From contig JAFNEO010000035.1 of assembly GCA_017886205.1 (NCBI GenBank), positions 44,990 through 108,989 of the forward strand: a DNA stretch of 64,000 bases, read 5' to 3'. Position 1 is the first letter of the stretch. The number at the start of each line of letters is the position of its first letter. Below, piece by piece: positions 7,666-15,899 of the stretch. The notes beneath the pieces were generated by a model. That model worked only from the letters and a program-made list of their open reading frames with translations, was not told the DNA's origin and searched no databases. This DNA is from Candidatus Aminicenantota bacterium (GTDB lineage: Bacteria; Acidobacteriota; Aminicenantia; Aminicenantales; UBA8522). The translations under genes were made by a program, and so were the position numbers.

Positions 7666-8964
7666 ATGAAAGACGAAGCTAAGATCAGATACATCAGCCC
7701 CCTTCCGGAGCTTCGAGAAAAGGAGTATGACCCGTTCCTGGAGGCTACTCTCCAGTTCGAGCGAGCCGCCAATTTTCTTGACCTCGATCCCTGGGTCTAT
7801 CAGAGGCTCAAGCATCCCGAGCGGGAACTGACGGTCCATCTGGCCATCACCCTCGACAACGGTGTAGCCGAGACCTTCACCGGCTTCCGGGTCCAGCATT
7901 CCAGGGTCCGCGGACCGGCCAAAGGCGGCATCCGCTATAGCCCAAAGGCCTCGCTGAGCGAATGCAAGGCTCTGGCCTCCTGGATGACCTGGAAATGCGC
8001 GGTCCTCGACCTTCCCTTCGGGGGAGGCAAAGGGGCCATTATTTGCGATCCGCTGAAGATGTCGGAGAATGAACTCAGGAAGCTGACCAAGGAGTACACC
8101 TTCGCCATCCGGGACATCATCGGCCCCTACTTGGATATCCCGGCGCCGGACATGTTCACCAACGCCCAGACAATGGCCTGGATTGCCGACGCCTACAGCC
8201 AGGGCCGAGGATACCTGGAGCCCGCCGTTGTCACCGGCAAGCCCGTCAATCTCTGGGGTTCTTTGGGCCGGGCGATGGCCACCGGAACCGGACTGTTTTT
8301 CGTCCTGGAGGAAACCTGCAAGCACCTGAAAACCCCGCTCAACGGAAAGACCGTGGCCATCCTCGGGTTCGGCAACGTCGGCTCCTCGATCGGCAAGCTG
8401 GTCCACCAGGCCGGCTGCCGGATCATCGCCGTCACCGACATGTTCGGCGGCATCCGCTCGGATAAGGGGATTGACCCGTTTGAACTGGAGAAGCAGGTCG
8501 CCCAGACGGGCAGCGTCGTCAACTTCCCCGGGACCGAGGCGATCGACAACGACGGCCTGATTGCTCTGGATTGCAACATCCTCATTCCGGCGGCCATGGA
8601 AGGCCAGATCCACCGGGATAACGCCGATACCATCAAGGCCAGCATTGTCCTCGAAGGCGCCAACGGCCCGACGACCCTGGAAGCGGACGAGATCCTAAAA
8701 GAAAAGAAGGTCCTCGTGGCCCCCGACATCCTGGCCAACGCCGGCGGGGTCACAGTCTCCTACCTGGAGTGGGTCCAGGACCTGCAGCGCTACTTTTACT
8801 CCGAGGAGGAGGTCCTGGAGAAGACCGAGAAGAAGATGAAAAAGGCCTTCTGGGATGTTGTGGCCGTGATGGAAAAACACAACGTCACCATGAGGGAAGC
8901 GGCCTACATCCTGGCTGTCGGCCGGGTCGCGGAATCGCTCACGGCCCTCGGCCGGGCGGCCTGA
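7666..8964 (+). CDS. gdhA: Glutamate dehydrogenase (Glu/Leu/Phe/Val family)
   Basis: 432 residues, normal for hexameric GDH of about 420-450 residues. The enzyme interconverts glutamate and 2-oxoglutarate plus ammonia with NAD(P)H. The substrate-domain signatures are GPAKGGIRYSP, the catalytic-lysine loop LPFGGGKGAI, and PAPDMFTNAQTMAW. The Rossmann domain has GFGNVGSSIGKL, and the C-terminal region has EGANGPTT and LANAGGVTVSYLEW. It lies in an operon behind the 86-residue protein under a sigma-54 promoter, which suggests control by nitrogen or amino-acid status. Coenzyme preference cannot be fixed by eye. Confidence 0.95.
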   Translation: MKDEAKIRYISPLPELREKEYDPFLEATLQFERAANFLDLDPWVYQRLKHPERELTVHLAITLDNGVAETFTGFRVQHSRVRGPAKGGIRYSPKASLSECKALASWMTWKCAVLDLPFGGGKGAIICDPLKMSENELRKLTKEYTFAIRDIIGPYLDIPAPDMFTNAQTMAWIADAYSQGRGYLEPAVVTGKPVNLWGSLGRAMATGTGLFFVLEETCKHLKTPLNGKTVAILGFGNVGSSIGKLVHQAGCRIIAVTDMFGGIRSDKGIDPFELEKQVAQTGSVVNFPGTEAIDNDGLIALDCNILIPAAMEGQIHRDNADTIKASIVLEGANGPTTLEADEILKEKKVLVAPDILANAGGVTVSYLEWVQDLQRYFYSEEEVLEKTEKKMKKAFWDVVAVMEKHNVTMREAAYILAVGRVAESLTALGRAA

Positions 8965-8994
8965 ACCGGAATTCCTTCCTATCAAAACGATCGG

Positions 8995-9021
8995 AGGGGG
9001 GCAGGGCCGTCCCTCCCCCCT
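8995..9021 (+). terminator. Possible terminator after gdhA
   Basis: AGGGGGG and CCCCCCT can form a 7-bp GC stem around a 13-base loop, 31 bases after the gdhA stop. There is no T run, so it is a weak candidate. Confidence 0.3.
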
Positions 9022-9127
9022 TCACTCCTCCATCCCCAATTTTATCTCCCACACCATTTCCTGCGTTGACCGAGTGCTGTGGCTGTGATATAGGTGGATA
9101 ACCAAAGCTTGAATCGGGAGAGACAGC

Positions 9128-9472
9128 ATGGACGAAAGCGTCAAGCCAAAACAGGATTATCGGTCTAAACTCACCGGCGGGCTCATCCTCATTCTTCTCG
9201 GCGTCCTTTTCCTCCTGACCGAGATGGACAGGATCTCTTGGGCGGATTGGTGGGCCTATTTCCTGGTGGGATTGGGCGGAATTTTCCTGATCGAAGCGCT
9301 CCTCCGGTCCTTCTCGGCCGAGGGCCGCCGCGGCGTCGGAGGCAGGATCGTCGCCGGGCTTATCCTGGCCGTAATTGGCGGCGCTCACCTCATCGGTTTT
9401 GAAGAGTGGTGGCCGCTGCTCCTTATCGCCGTCGGTATCGGCGTCCTTATTTCCGCTTTTTCTAAAAAGTGA
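9128..9472 (+). CDS. Small membrane protein, LiaI/LiaF-like transmembrane domain
   Basis: 114 residues with four hydrophobic segments (LTGGLILILLGVLFLL, WWAYFLVGLGGIFLI, IVAGLILAVIGGAHLI, WWPLLLIAVGIGVLIS). The paired Gly-rich helices with WW motifs are typical of DUF5668/LiaF-type membrane regions. Such proteins are often linked to envelope-stress sensing, but no partner is encoded here. The next gene starts 7 bases after the stop and may be co-transcribed. Confidence 0.75.
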   Translation: MDESVKPKQDYRSKLTGGLILILLGVLFLLTEMDRISWADWWAYFLVGLGGIFLIEALLRSFSAEGRRGVGGRIVAGLILAVIGGAHLIGFEEWWPLLLIAVGIGVLISAFSKK

Positions 9473-9479
9473 GCCCCGG

Positions 9480-10301
9480 ATGGAAGGATTGATTCCCACT
9501 CTGCACGTCGTCGGAAAAACGCTGCCCGAGGCCTGGGAAAAGGCCGTCCTGGCTTGCTGGGAGAAAGGGGCCGCCATCGAGACCGAATACGACAAGCCGG
9601 GCGATCCGCCGAGCCGAGACTGCACTATGATGTGGGTGGTCGAAGACCCGTTCCTAGAGCCGCGCATCCACCGCGCCTTCCCGGGCGGCCTGGAGGACCT
9701 CGAAGTCTATCGCCAGGAAGTGGTGGACGGCATCCATGACCATTGGATCGCGCCCGAAGAGAGGAAATGGACCTATACCTACCACAAGCGCCTTTTCGCC
9801 TATGAGATCGAAGGCCAGGTCATCGACCAGGTCAATTATATCATCGACAAGCTCAGCCAAGCGGGGCACTCACGGCGGGCCCAGGCCATCACCTGGAACC
9901 CCAAGCTCGACCCCCCGACCTATGATCCGCCCTGCCTGCAGCGGATCTGGTGCCGGCTGCTCCCGGACGATCAGGGCGGACTGGTCCTCAACATGAACAC
10001 CCACTGGCGCTCAAGGGACGCATACAAGGCGGCTTATATGAATGTCTTCGCCCTGACCGATTTGCAGCGCGTCATCGCCGGCCGGATCGCGGAAAAGACC
10101 AGCCGTCCCGTGCGCGTCGGCCGGTATGCCGACCTCGTGGACAGCTTCCACATCTATGGGTCCTATTTCGGGGAGTTCAAGGGCTTCCTGTCGCTGGTTG
10201 ATAAGAGGACTTTCGAGGACCGCACTTGGAGCTCCGAGTACGCCGAGCCGATGTTCGCCGAAGCCCGCGAGAGGTTGGAGCGGGAGAAGCGAGGGGTCTG
10301 A
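9480..10301 (+). CDS. Divergent thymidylate-synthase-family protein
   Basis: 273 residues. The C-terminal half carries thymidylate synthase landmarks in order. A Cys in YDPPCLQRIW sits at the place of the nucleophile. RSRDAYKAAYMNVFALTDLQ matches the RSxD phosphate-binding/dimer segment. VDSFHIYGSYFGEF resembles the dUMP-binding HIYxNH segment. The N-terminal 90 residues match less well, and the typical PFNIA and final residues are changed, so it may act on another pyrimidine nucleotide. An upstream in-frame start lies within the preceding gene and is rejected; ATG at 9480 follows GAGCCCCGG. It might alternatively be a dCMP/dUMP hydroxymethylase-like enzyme. Family membership is fairly secure, the reaction is not. 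Confidence 0.7.
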   Translation: MEGLIPTLHVVGKTLPEAWEKAVLACWEKGAAIETEYDKPGDPPSRDCTMMWVVEDPFLEPRIHRAFPGGLEDLEVYRQEVVDGIHDHWIAPEERKWTYTYHKRLFAYEIEGQVIDQVNYIIDKLSQAGHSRRAQAITWNPKLDPPTYDPPCLQRIWCRLLPDDQGGLVLNMNTHWRSRDAYKAAYMNVFALTDLQRVIAGRIAEKTSRPVRVGRYADLVDSFHIYGSYFGEFKGFLSLVDKRTFEDRTWSSEYAEPMFAEARERLEREKRGV

Positions 10302-10310
10302 GGGTCCGCG

Positions 10311-10329
10311 GCCGGCGCTTTGTGCCGGC
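10311..10329. terminator. Hairpin between convergent genes
   Basis: GCCGGC, seven bases, GCCGGC forms a 6-bp stem in the 28-base gap between the thymidylate-synthase-like gene and the serine dehydratase gene. It could terminate the plus-strand transcript; there is no clear U tract. Confidence 0.3.
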
Positions 10330-11880
10330 TTACTTCATGTTCCGCAGGGCCTGCGCCGACGGAGTCACAGCCAGCCCCCCAAGAGAAGTGCAGCGCAGTT
10401 CTCTTGGCAGCATTTTTCCGACGGCAAACACCGCATCAACGGTATCATCTAGAGGGACCGGGTTGACGTAACCGCCGAGGACCAAGTCGGCGCAGACAAG
10501 CGCGCCGGTGGCGGCCACGGCATTGCGGGTGTGGCAGGGGATCTCGCAGAGCCCTTGCACCAGGTCGCAGACCGATCCCATGCTGTTCTGGAGCGAAACG
10601 GCCGCCGCGTCCAGGGCCAGCTCTGCGGCGCCGCCCATCGCCTCCACGGCCGCGGCCGCGGCCATCGCGCCGGCCGCCCCGATCTCTACTTGGCAGCCGG
10701 CGACCTCGGCGGCGAAGGTCGCCCTCCGGGCGATGATTAGGCCGACGGCCGAGGCGGCGAAAAGGGCCATGGCGACTTGTTCAGACGACAGCTTCTTTGT
10801 CTCGACCAGAGTGGCCATGACCCCGGGGATGACCCCTGATGATGCCCCGGTCGGAGCGGCGCAGATCACTCCCCCACTGTTGCTGACATGGAGGACGGCC
10901 ATGGCCCGGGCGGCCGCTCGCGTTCCCGGGCCGCCGAGCGCCAAGTTCCCTTCCGCCTCGGCTTTAAAGATCCGGCCTGCGGACGGCTGAAGAAGACTCA
11001 TCCTCAAGTCGCGCTCGCCGAGCCCTCGTTCGATGGCCGCGATCATGATATCCCAGCGCCTCAACATCTCTTCCTTGGCTTCCTTCTCGGAGAATCCGAG
11101 AAGGCGGGATTCATAATCAAGGGCGACCCGGCCCAGGCTGGTCCCGCGGCTCTTTGCCCTGAGAGCCATCTCCGCGGCACTCGAAAAAAGCGGTTCCCCG
11201 CGCTGCACGAAAAAAACAGGCGGGACCGACCAGATGCGGTGAATGCCGCTCAAGGACCGAATTGGACGCAGGATTTCCTCACTCAGTGGGACCGGGCCTT
11301 GGAGATGGACCAGCACTCTGTCCTGAGAGGGGTCCTTCACGGTGATGCTTTCAAACGGCTTCCCGCTTTTTGCCAACGCTTCCACTTGTGGGGAAACCGC
11401 CTCTTCGCACTCCACGAGGAGGTCATGGGTTTTCCCGTTTAGCTCGACCTCCCAGTCGTCAACCTTTCTGAAAACGATCAGACCACCGCCGATCGATTGG
11501 GCCAGCGTTTGGAGACGTCTCCCCTGCCGGCCGGTCAATGCAACAAGGACCGTGTTGGGGTGATCGGCGCCGGGCAAGGGGCTTGTTTGAAAAACGATAC
11601 TCATCCCTGCCCGCGCGGCAGATTCCAGGGCTTGCGGAAAGCGCTCGTCGGTGATCGGCCATCCTATCAAGCCCGCCGCGAATCCGAGGTCGGCCCCTTG
11701 CTGTTTGTAGGTCTTGGCATAAGAGCCTTCGGGGTCAAAAGTGAAAATGGCCGAAACGGGCTCCTCTCCGAGCAGCGACCGGGCGATCCGGCCGATCCGA
11801 TAGGAGCCGGCCGTGTGTGAGCTCGACGGCCCGCGCATGACCGGTCCCAAGACATCGTTGAAGATGCTGATGAAGGCCAT
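10330..11880 (-). CDS. sdaA: L-serine dehydratase (iron-sulfur type, single chain)
   Basis: 516 residues. It deaminates L-serine to pyruvate and ammonia using a 4Fe-4S cluster. The N-terminal beta domain begins FNDVLGPVMRGPSSSHTAGS. An ACT-like middle region and the catalytic alpha domain follow, with NSGGVICAAPTGASSGVIPG and the cysteines in GSVCDLVQGLCEIPCHTRN. Both domains are fused in one chain, as in Gram-negative SdaA. The start at 11880 gives the family N-terminus; upstream in-frame codons would run into the next gene. It is the last gene of a coupled operon, 19 bases after the GMC oxidoreductase. Its link to that operon's chemistry is unclear. Confidence 0.92.
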   Translation of the reverse strand: MAFISIFNDVLGPVMRGPSSSHTAGSYRIGRIARSLLGEEPVSAIFTFDPEGSYAKTYKQQGADLGFAAGLIGWPITDERFPQALESAARAGMSIVFQTSPLPGADHPNTVLVALTGRQGRRLQTLAQSIGGGLIVFRKVDDWEVELNGKTHDLLVECEEAVSPQVEALAKSGKPFESITVKDPSQDRVLVHLQGPVPLSEEILRPIRSLSGIHRIWSVPPVFFVQRGEPLFSSAAEMALRAKSRGTSLGRVALDYESRLLGFSEKEAKEEMLRRWDIMIAAIERGLGERDLRMSLLQPSAGRIFKAEAEGNLALGGPGTRAAARAMAVLHVSNSGGVICAAPTGASSGVIPGVMATLVETKKLSSEQVAMALFAASAVGLIIARRATFAAEVAGCQVEIGAAGAMAAAAAVEAMGGAAELALDAAAVSLQNSMGSVCDLVQGLCEIPCHTRNAVAATGALVCADLVLGGYVNPVPLDDTVDAVFAVGKMLPRELRCTSLGGLAVTPSAQALRNMK

Positions 11881-11899
11881 TTTTCCAATATCTCCTTTA

Positions 11900-13186
11900 T
11901 CAGGACATCTGTTCCCGGCAGATTCGGCCGACGCGTTTGGCCATAGCAATGATGGTCAGGATCGGAGGCTTGCCCAGTGATTGAGGAAAAAGGGAGGCGT
12001 CCGCCACAAACACGTTCTCCGGAAGGGCAGGGTGATGGAAGGATACACTCTCCCGTTCCGTCAAAGGGAGCATGCCGCCGGGATGGCCGGCGTTGATTGT
12101 GCCCAAGAAAGTTTTTTCCTTGGGGATCCCGAGCCGGGAAAGTATGTCCTTGCACAAAGCGACGCCCTCATCGAGTCTCGCCCTATCTTCCGGATACAGG
12201 GTCTTCCTGATCCCCCGAGAGGAGATGCGTCCCTCGGGGCGATCGGCCAGCTTAATCATGAGACTCATGATATCCCCGGAGGGATAGGACCATCGCCTGT
12301 TGAAAAAGAAGCTCAAGAAATCGAAGTAGGGAGAGATTATGTATCCATCTTTTTCAACGACAAAGGGCATGGTGAGCTCTCTGTCCAGGCCGGAGTTATT
12401 CCATTCCGCGGCCACGCACAGGACCGGGTCCACAAACAGCCGCGCCCGGCAGGCGATCCCCGATTTCTCGAGGATAAGGGGTGTTCCAAGCCCTCCTGCG
12501 GCCAGGATGATCAGGTCGGCGGCCAGAGTTTTTTTCCGCCGGCCGAGCCTGACCTCGACGCCCCTGGCTGTCCCGTCTTCGATAATGACCCTGGTCACGC
12601 GGCCGCCGCTGATCAGCCTGGCGCCTCTGGCCAGGGCTGAATCCAGATATCGCCGGCTGTCCCACTTGACTCCTTGCGGACAGCCCAGGACACAGCGGCC
12701 GCAATGCCGGCAGCGCGCATATTCGCCCATCTTCGGCGTGGGCCACGGAGAGAGCCCCAGGTCGCGGCAGATATCGAACAGGCGTCGGGTAACCGGCCGC
12801 CAATGCTTCTCATGTTCAACGGAGATAGGGATCTCCCGCCCGATCGCTTCAAACTCTTCGTCCAAGCAAATGCCCAAATTCTTGAGGTCTGCGTCCAGCC
12901 GTAGGGCGTTTCCCGCGGAGATCGTGGTCGTGCCGCCAAGCCCTCGACCCCGGACCAAGATCATTTCTTTTGTTTTGAGGATCCGCATGGTGGGAAAAAG
13001 GAGCCCGATCTCCCGCTCGTCAAAAAAGAGGCCGAACTTCTTCCATTTTGCCGCCGCAGAGAGGTCGCGGGAAAATGGCCGGAACTCCCGTCCAGCCTCC
13101 ACGACCGTCACCTCGAACGAGCCTTGAAGCTCGTTGGCCACGGTCGCGCCGCCGGCGCCGCTTCCTACGATAATGGCTTTTTTCAT
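11900..13186 (-). CDS. GMC-family FAD oxidoreductase with cysteine cluster motif
   Basis: 428 residues. The FAD Rossmann motif is at the N-terminus (IIVGSGAGGATVANEL). Further landmarks are RGRGLGGTTTISAGNA and LIILAAGGLGTPLILEKSG. The C-terminal GMC region has GHPGGMLPL and VFVADASLFPQSLGKPP. A CRHCGRCVLGCPQGVK segment near residue 155 is the ferredoxin-like CxxCGxCxxGCxxG motif found in one branch of GMC proteins. The ATG overlaps the stop of the preceding gene by 4 bases, so it is co-translated with it. It likely oxidises an alcohol or a peptide/cofactor product of the operon; the substrate is unknown. Confidence 0.88.
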   Translation of the reverse strand: MKKAIIVGSGAGGATVANELQGSFEVTVVEAGREFRPFSRDLSAAAKWKKFGLFFDEREIGLLFPTMRILKTKEMILVRGRGLGGTTTISAGNALRLDADLKNLGICLDEEFEAIGREIPISVEHEKHWRPVTRRLFDICRDLGLSPWPTPKMGEYARCRHCGRCVLGCPQGVKWDSRRYLDSALARGARLISGGRVTRVIIEDGTARGVEVRLGRRKKTLAADLIILAAGGLGTPLILEKSGIACRARLFVDPVLCVAAEWNNSGLDRELTMPFVVEKDGYIISPYFDFLSFFFNRRWSYPSGDIMSLMIKLADRPEGRISSRGIRKTLYPEDRARLDEGVALCKDILSRLGIPKEKTFLGTINAGHPGGMLPLTERESVSFHHPALPENVFVADASLFPQSLGKPPILTIIAMAKRVGRICREQMS

Positions 13187-13731
13187 GGCGGACCGTCCTC
13201 AAAGACAAGGCGGGCCCGGCAGCAGTCGTGGCCCTCGGTCATCCTTTGGGTGAACTCGAGTTTTCCACCCCCCGATATTCCGGCGGCGGCGCCGGTATCC
13301 AGAGCCGAGATCAGGCGGCAGACGCGGCCCGTATAGAAACGGCTGAAGGCGCAATCGCTTATGATCACCGCGCCGTCGGGCCGGCCCTCAAAAGATATGC
13401 CCAGAATTCTGTACAGCACCCGGCTCATCCGGATGACATCGTCCCGGGAGCGGACGCGGAACCTTCGGCGCAGGGCGGCACCCAGCTTCGAAGCATTCTG
13501 GAAGAGCCGGCGTTCAACCGCGCTCTGGTCTCTGTTCTCCGCCCAGAGCCTCTCGGATTCTTCTCTAGTGAAAAGGGCGTAGGCCTGTAGCAGGCGGCGG
13601 GCCGAAAGGCCCCTGGTTGGAGGCGGGTCGACGCCAAACGCCCGGGCGGTAGCCGAAAAAAGATCGCGGAGGACTCTCTTCCTGACCGGGGCCGGGGCAT
13701 AGAAGTCCAGCGTCGCCAGGACTAGGTTCAT
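13183..13731 (-). CDS. Unknown protein with conserved-looking Cys motifs in the radical SAM/GMC operon
   Basis: 182 residues, not confidently recognised. The N-terminal half is Arg-rich and helical. The C-terminal third (IISDCAFSRFYTGRVCRL, then TEGHDCCRARLVF) has paired cysteines, distantly like V4R or L-2-amino-thiazoline-4-carboxylate hydrolase domains; this resemblance is weak. The start at 13731 makes an ATGA overlap with the membrane-protein gene before it, and its stop overlaps the GMC start. The double coupling argues for a shared complex or pathway. Confidence 0.75.
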   Translation of the reverse strand: MNLVLATLDFYAPAPVRKRVLRDLFSATARAFGVDPPPTRGLSARRLLQAYALFTREESERLWAENRDQSAVERRLFQNASKLGAALRRRFRVRSRDDVIRMSRVLYRILGISFEGRPDGAVIISDCAFSRFYTGRVCRLISALDTGAAAGISGGGKLEFTQRMTEGHDCCRARLVFEDGPP

Positions 13732-14132
13732 CGGCTTCCGTCTCTCCGAAGCCTCGCTATCCACCAGATGCCGGCGGCGATCAGTCCGTCGACAAGGAAA
13801 TTGGCCAGATAGATCAGGAACGGCCGGTGAACAATAAAAAAAACGAGCGAGAGGAGCGACGTGGCCAGTTTCCCCTGGACGAGGAGCAAAGGGAACGTCT
13901 TGTTTTCAGGATGCCTGAACATCAGCCAGGCCAGCAGTGAAACCAGGTACATGTACCCGGAGGCGAGGATGAGAAAGAAAGGGCGGCCCACCGGCGGAGC
14001 CTCCGGCAAGCCCAAAGGCCCGGACATACGATTGAAAAAAGAGAGAACGCCGTCGGGGATGCCCAGGAAGAGCACTCCCACGATCACGAATCCGGCCGTC
14101 ATGGCCAGCGCTGCGGCACGATAGCGCTTCAT
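13728..14132 (-). CDS. Four-helix membrane protein in the radical SAM/GMC operon
   Basis: 134 residues with four predicted membrane segments (AAALAMTAGFVIVGVLFLGI, PFFLILASGYMYLVSLLAWL, LATSLLSLVFFIVHRPFLIY, ANFLVDGLIAAGIWWIA). There are no catalytic motifs. It lies 9 bases after the radical SAM gene and overlaps the next gene by 4 bases. It may anchor the neighbouring enzymes or carry their product, but that is only inferred from the coupling. Confidence 0.8.
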   Translation of the reverse strand: MKRYRAAALAMTAGFVIVGVLFLGIPDGVLSFFNRMSGPLGLPEAPPVGRPFFLILASGYMYLVSLLAWLMFRHPENKTFPLLLVQGKLATSLLSLVFFIVHRPFLIYLANFLVDGLIAAGIWWIARLRRDGSR

Positions 14133-14141
14133 GGTAAGTTC

Positions 14142-15335
14142 TCAGCTATAGAAAATTTCGAAAAATTTGGCCAAAGGCCCGAACCGGACCTCAGCCAGGA
14201 GCTCTTCCGATTCGGCCTTTCCAAGAGGAATCTGCCCGCGGCCGTGTTTCTGAAGCAGAGGATAGTTCTGGTTGATGAAGCAGCTCTCTTCAGAAGGGAA
14301 GCGCCGCCGCATGTCCGCATAAATGTCCCCGACCGGGCGGTCCATCACGTTGCCAAAGGTCATGGGTACGAACACGCAGGGACTAACCTCGCCGAAGGAA
14401 TCCACATAGATCATCCTGTGGCCGGCGTTGCAGCCGAAATGCTCCCGTCCTTCAAAATGCCCGAGGTAGTTGACGGTGATCCCCCCGTCCCGGTTATAGC
14501 GGTCCTGCAGAACAACCAGCTTTCTCCGTTCCGCTTCGGTAATCACCAGATCACTTTTCCAGAATCCCTGGACCGAAGGCTTGGCCTCGCTGAGCCAGGC
14601 TTCATGGACTTCCAAACCGCTCAGGAAAGAGAGCAGCTCTTCGACTTCGTCCCGGACGATCATCTCCCTGGACAGGACGGCCGAGACTCCGACGTGTAAA
14701 CCGTCGGTTTTCTTGAATACCTCGATGGCCCGGAGCGCCTCACGGAATGCCCCCCGAGTCCCCCGCGCCCTGTCATGCTCTTCTTCCCGCCAGTCGTCGA
14801 GGCTGACCGAGACAGAAAAAAGGCCGGCCTTCTTCAAGTCGGAAGCGAGTCGCGGGGTCAGGGTCGAACCGGTCGTGAAGAGCTTGACCGCACAGTCTGC
14901 ACCGACGCTTTCGACGATCTCCAGAAGGTCCTTGTTGAGCAGAGGTTCTCCCCCGGTAAGTCCCAGCCAAAAAACTCCCAGTTCCTTCAACTCCCTAATA
15001 ACGCGCTTAATCGTCGCCGTATCCATAACCCGGCCGGCCCGTCCTTTGTTATAACAATAGGTGCAGCGCTGGGGACAAGCGTTGGTCAATCCGACCTGAG
15101 CATGAGACGGTCCATTGGTCCTTTTAAGGAGGTGCTCGTCGATAAAGCGCTTGTAGGCTGGACTGTTGATCGGGGGGAGATGCGAATGGATGATCAGATT
15201 CCCACCGACCTTCCGCACCCGGAACCGCCTCATGTACCGGAGCAGGAACCGGTTGGTCCGCAGACCGGCCTTGAGGACCTGGGCATTCCTGGAGATCGCC
15301 CGCCATAGAGCGGCCTGTTCGCGGAGCTTCGCCAT
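14142..15335 (-). CDS. Radical SAM protein with SPASM-like C-terminus
   Basis: 397 residues. The 4Fe-4S/SAM motif CPQRCTYC sits in GLTNACPQRCTYCYNKG, followed by LTGGEPLLNKDL. The C-terminal part has FGCNAGHRMIYVDSFGEVSP followed by C, as in SPASM/twitch domains that bind an auxiliary cluster. An N-terminal extension of about 70 basic residues precedes the core. Candidate starts are 15335 and 15344; 15335 is chosen because a TATAAT-like sequence overlaps the earlier one. It is the first gene of a five-gene minus-strand operon. SPASM enzymes usually modify peptides or act on small molecules and lipids; the substrate is unknown. Confidence 0.88.
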   Translation of the reverse strand: MAKLREQAALWRAISRNAQVLKAGLRTNRFLLRYMRRFRVRKVGGNLIIHSHLPPINSPAYKRFIDEHLLKRTNGPSHAQVGLTNACPQRCTYCYNKGRAGRVMDTATIKRVIRELKELGVFWLGLTGGEPLLNKDLLEIVESVGADCAVKLFTTGSTLTPRLASDLKKAGLFSVSVSLDDWREEEHDRARGTRGAFREALRAIEVFKKTDGLHVGVSAVLSREMIVRDEVEELLSFLSGLEVHEAWLSEAKPSVQGFWKSDLVITEAERRKLVVLQDRYNRDGGITVNYLGHFEGREHFGCNAGHRMIYVDSFGEVSPCVFVPMTFGNVMDRPVGDIYADMRRRFPSEESCFINQNYPLLQKHGRGQIPLGKAESEELLAEVRFGPLAKFFEIFYS

Positions 15336-15451
15336 GCTGCTCATTATACCATCAAACCGATTCAGACGATGGGTGCGCTGCCCTGAAGCAACTTTTATAG
15401 CTGCTGAACCGTATATATGGATGAGGGAATGGGCGGTGGAGGGAGGTTCAG

Positions 15452-15640
15452 ATGAGAGCAAAGACAAAAATCATCATCCTCTTGGCGGCCATGTTCCTGA
15501 CTTTCTTGGAATTTAACTTCATCACCTGCTCGGGCTGCTTCTGCAAGCTCCTCAGGTCCGGACAGGAGTGGACCGTGCTGGCCGCAGCCGATCGCCAGGG
15601 CCCGCCTGACGCCGTTGTCACGGCCTCAGCGAAGCTCTGA
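15452..15640 (+). CDS. Small secreted or membrane-anchored peptide with Cys cluster
   Basis: 62 residues behind a very strong ribosome site (GGAGGGAGG at 15438-15446). A hydrophobic N-terminal segment (TKIIILLAAMFLTFLEFNF) is followed by ITCSGCFCKLLRSG and a polar tail. The three close cysteines do not form a normal lipobox. It is transcribed divergently from the radical SAM operon 116 bases away and is followed by a hairpin plus T run, so it is probably a real mono-cistronic gene. It could be a peptide substrate of the radical SAM protein, although RiPP precursors rarely start with a long hydrophobic segment. Confidence 0.6.
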   Translation: MRAKTKIIILLAAMFLTFLEFNFITCSGCFCKLLRSGQEWTVLAAADRQGPPDAVVTASAKL

Positions 15641-15675
15641 AGACAGTGCCGAGCTAGAAACTCGCTATGTCGGAG

Positions 15676-15702
15676 GACCGGCCTAAAGGGACCAGTCTTT
15701 TT
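15676..15702 (+). terminator. Rho-independent terminator of the small Cys peptide gene
   Basis: GACCGG and CCAGTC form a stem with one mismatch and a 10-base loop, directly followed by five T. It lies 36 bases after the stop at 15640. Confidence 0.5.
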
Positions 15703-15827
15703 AGCTCGAGGGCATCTTCCAACCTGTTCTGAGTTCTTTCTCCGCCCTCTCCTGTCCAGGTCGAGGACGCCTCACCGAGCCTCAAGATAACTCAAAAAGC
15801 AGGCATCTCTTCCCTCCTGGAGTGGGT

Positions 15828-15856
15828 TTGACTTTTCCCCTGGCGCACCGAATAAT
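15828..15856 (+). promoter_or_regulatory. Sigma-70-type promoter of the VTT membrane protein gene
   Basis: TTGACT, 17 bases, AATAAT, ending 44 bases before the ATG at 15900. Confidence 0.5.
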
Positions 15857-15899
15857 AATGGACCCATCGAGACGTTCTTGAGCGTTAAGAGCGGAGACA

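Noticed and set aside
15335-15451. Riboswitch between the radical SAM gene and the small peptide gene
   Set aside because: The 116-base gap shows promoter-like sequence and a ribosome site but no recognisable aptamer fold.
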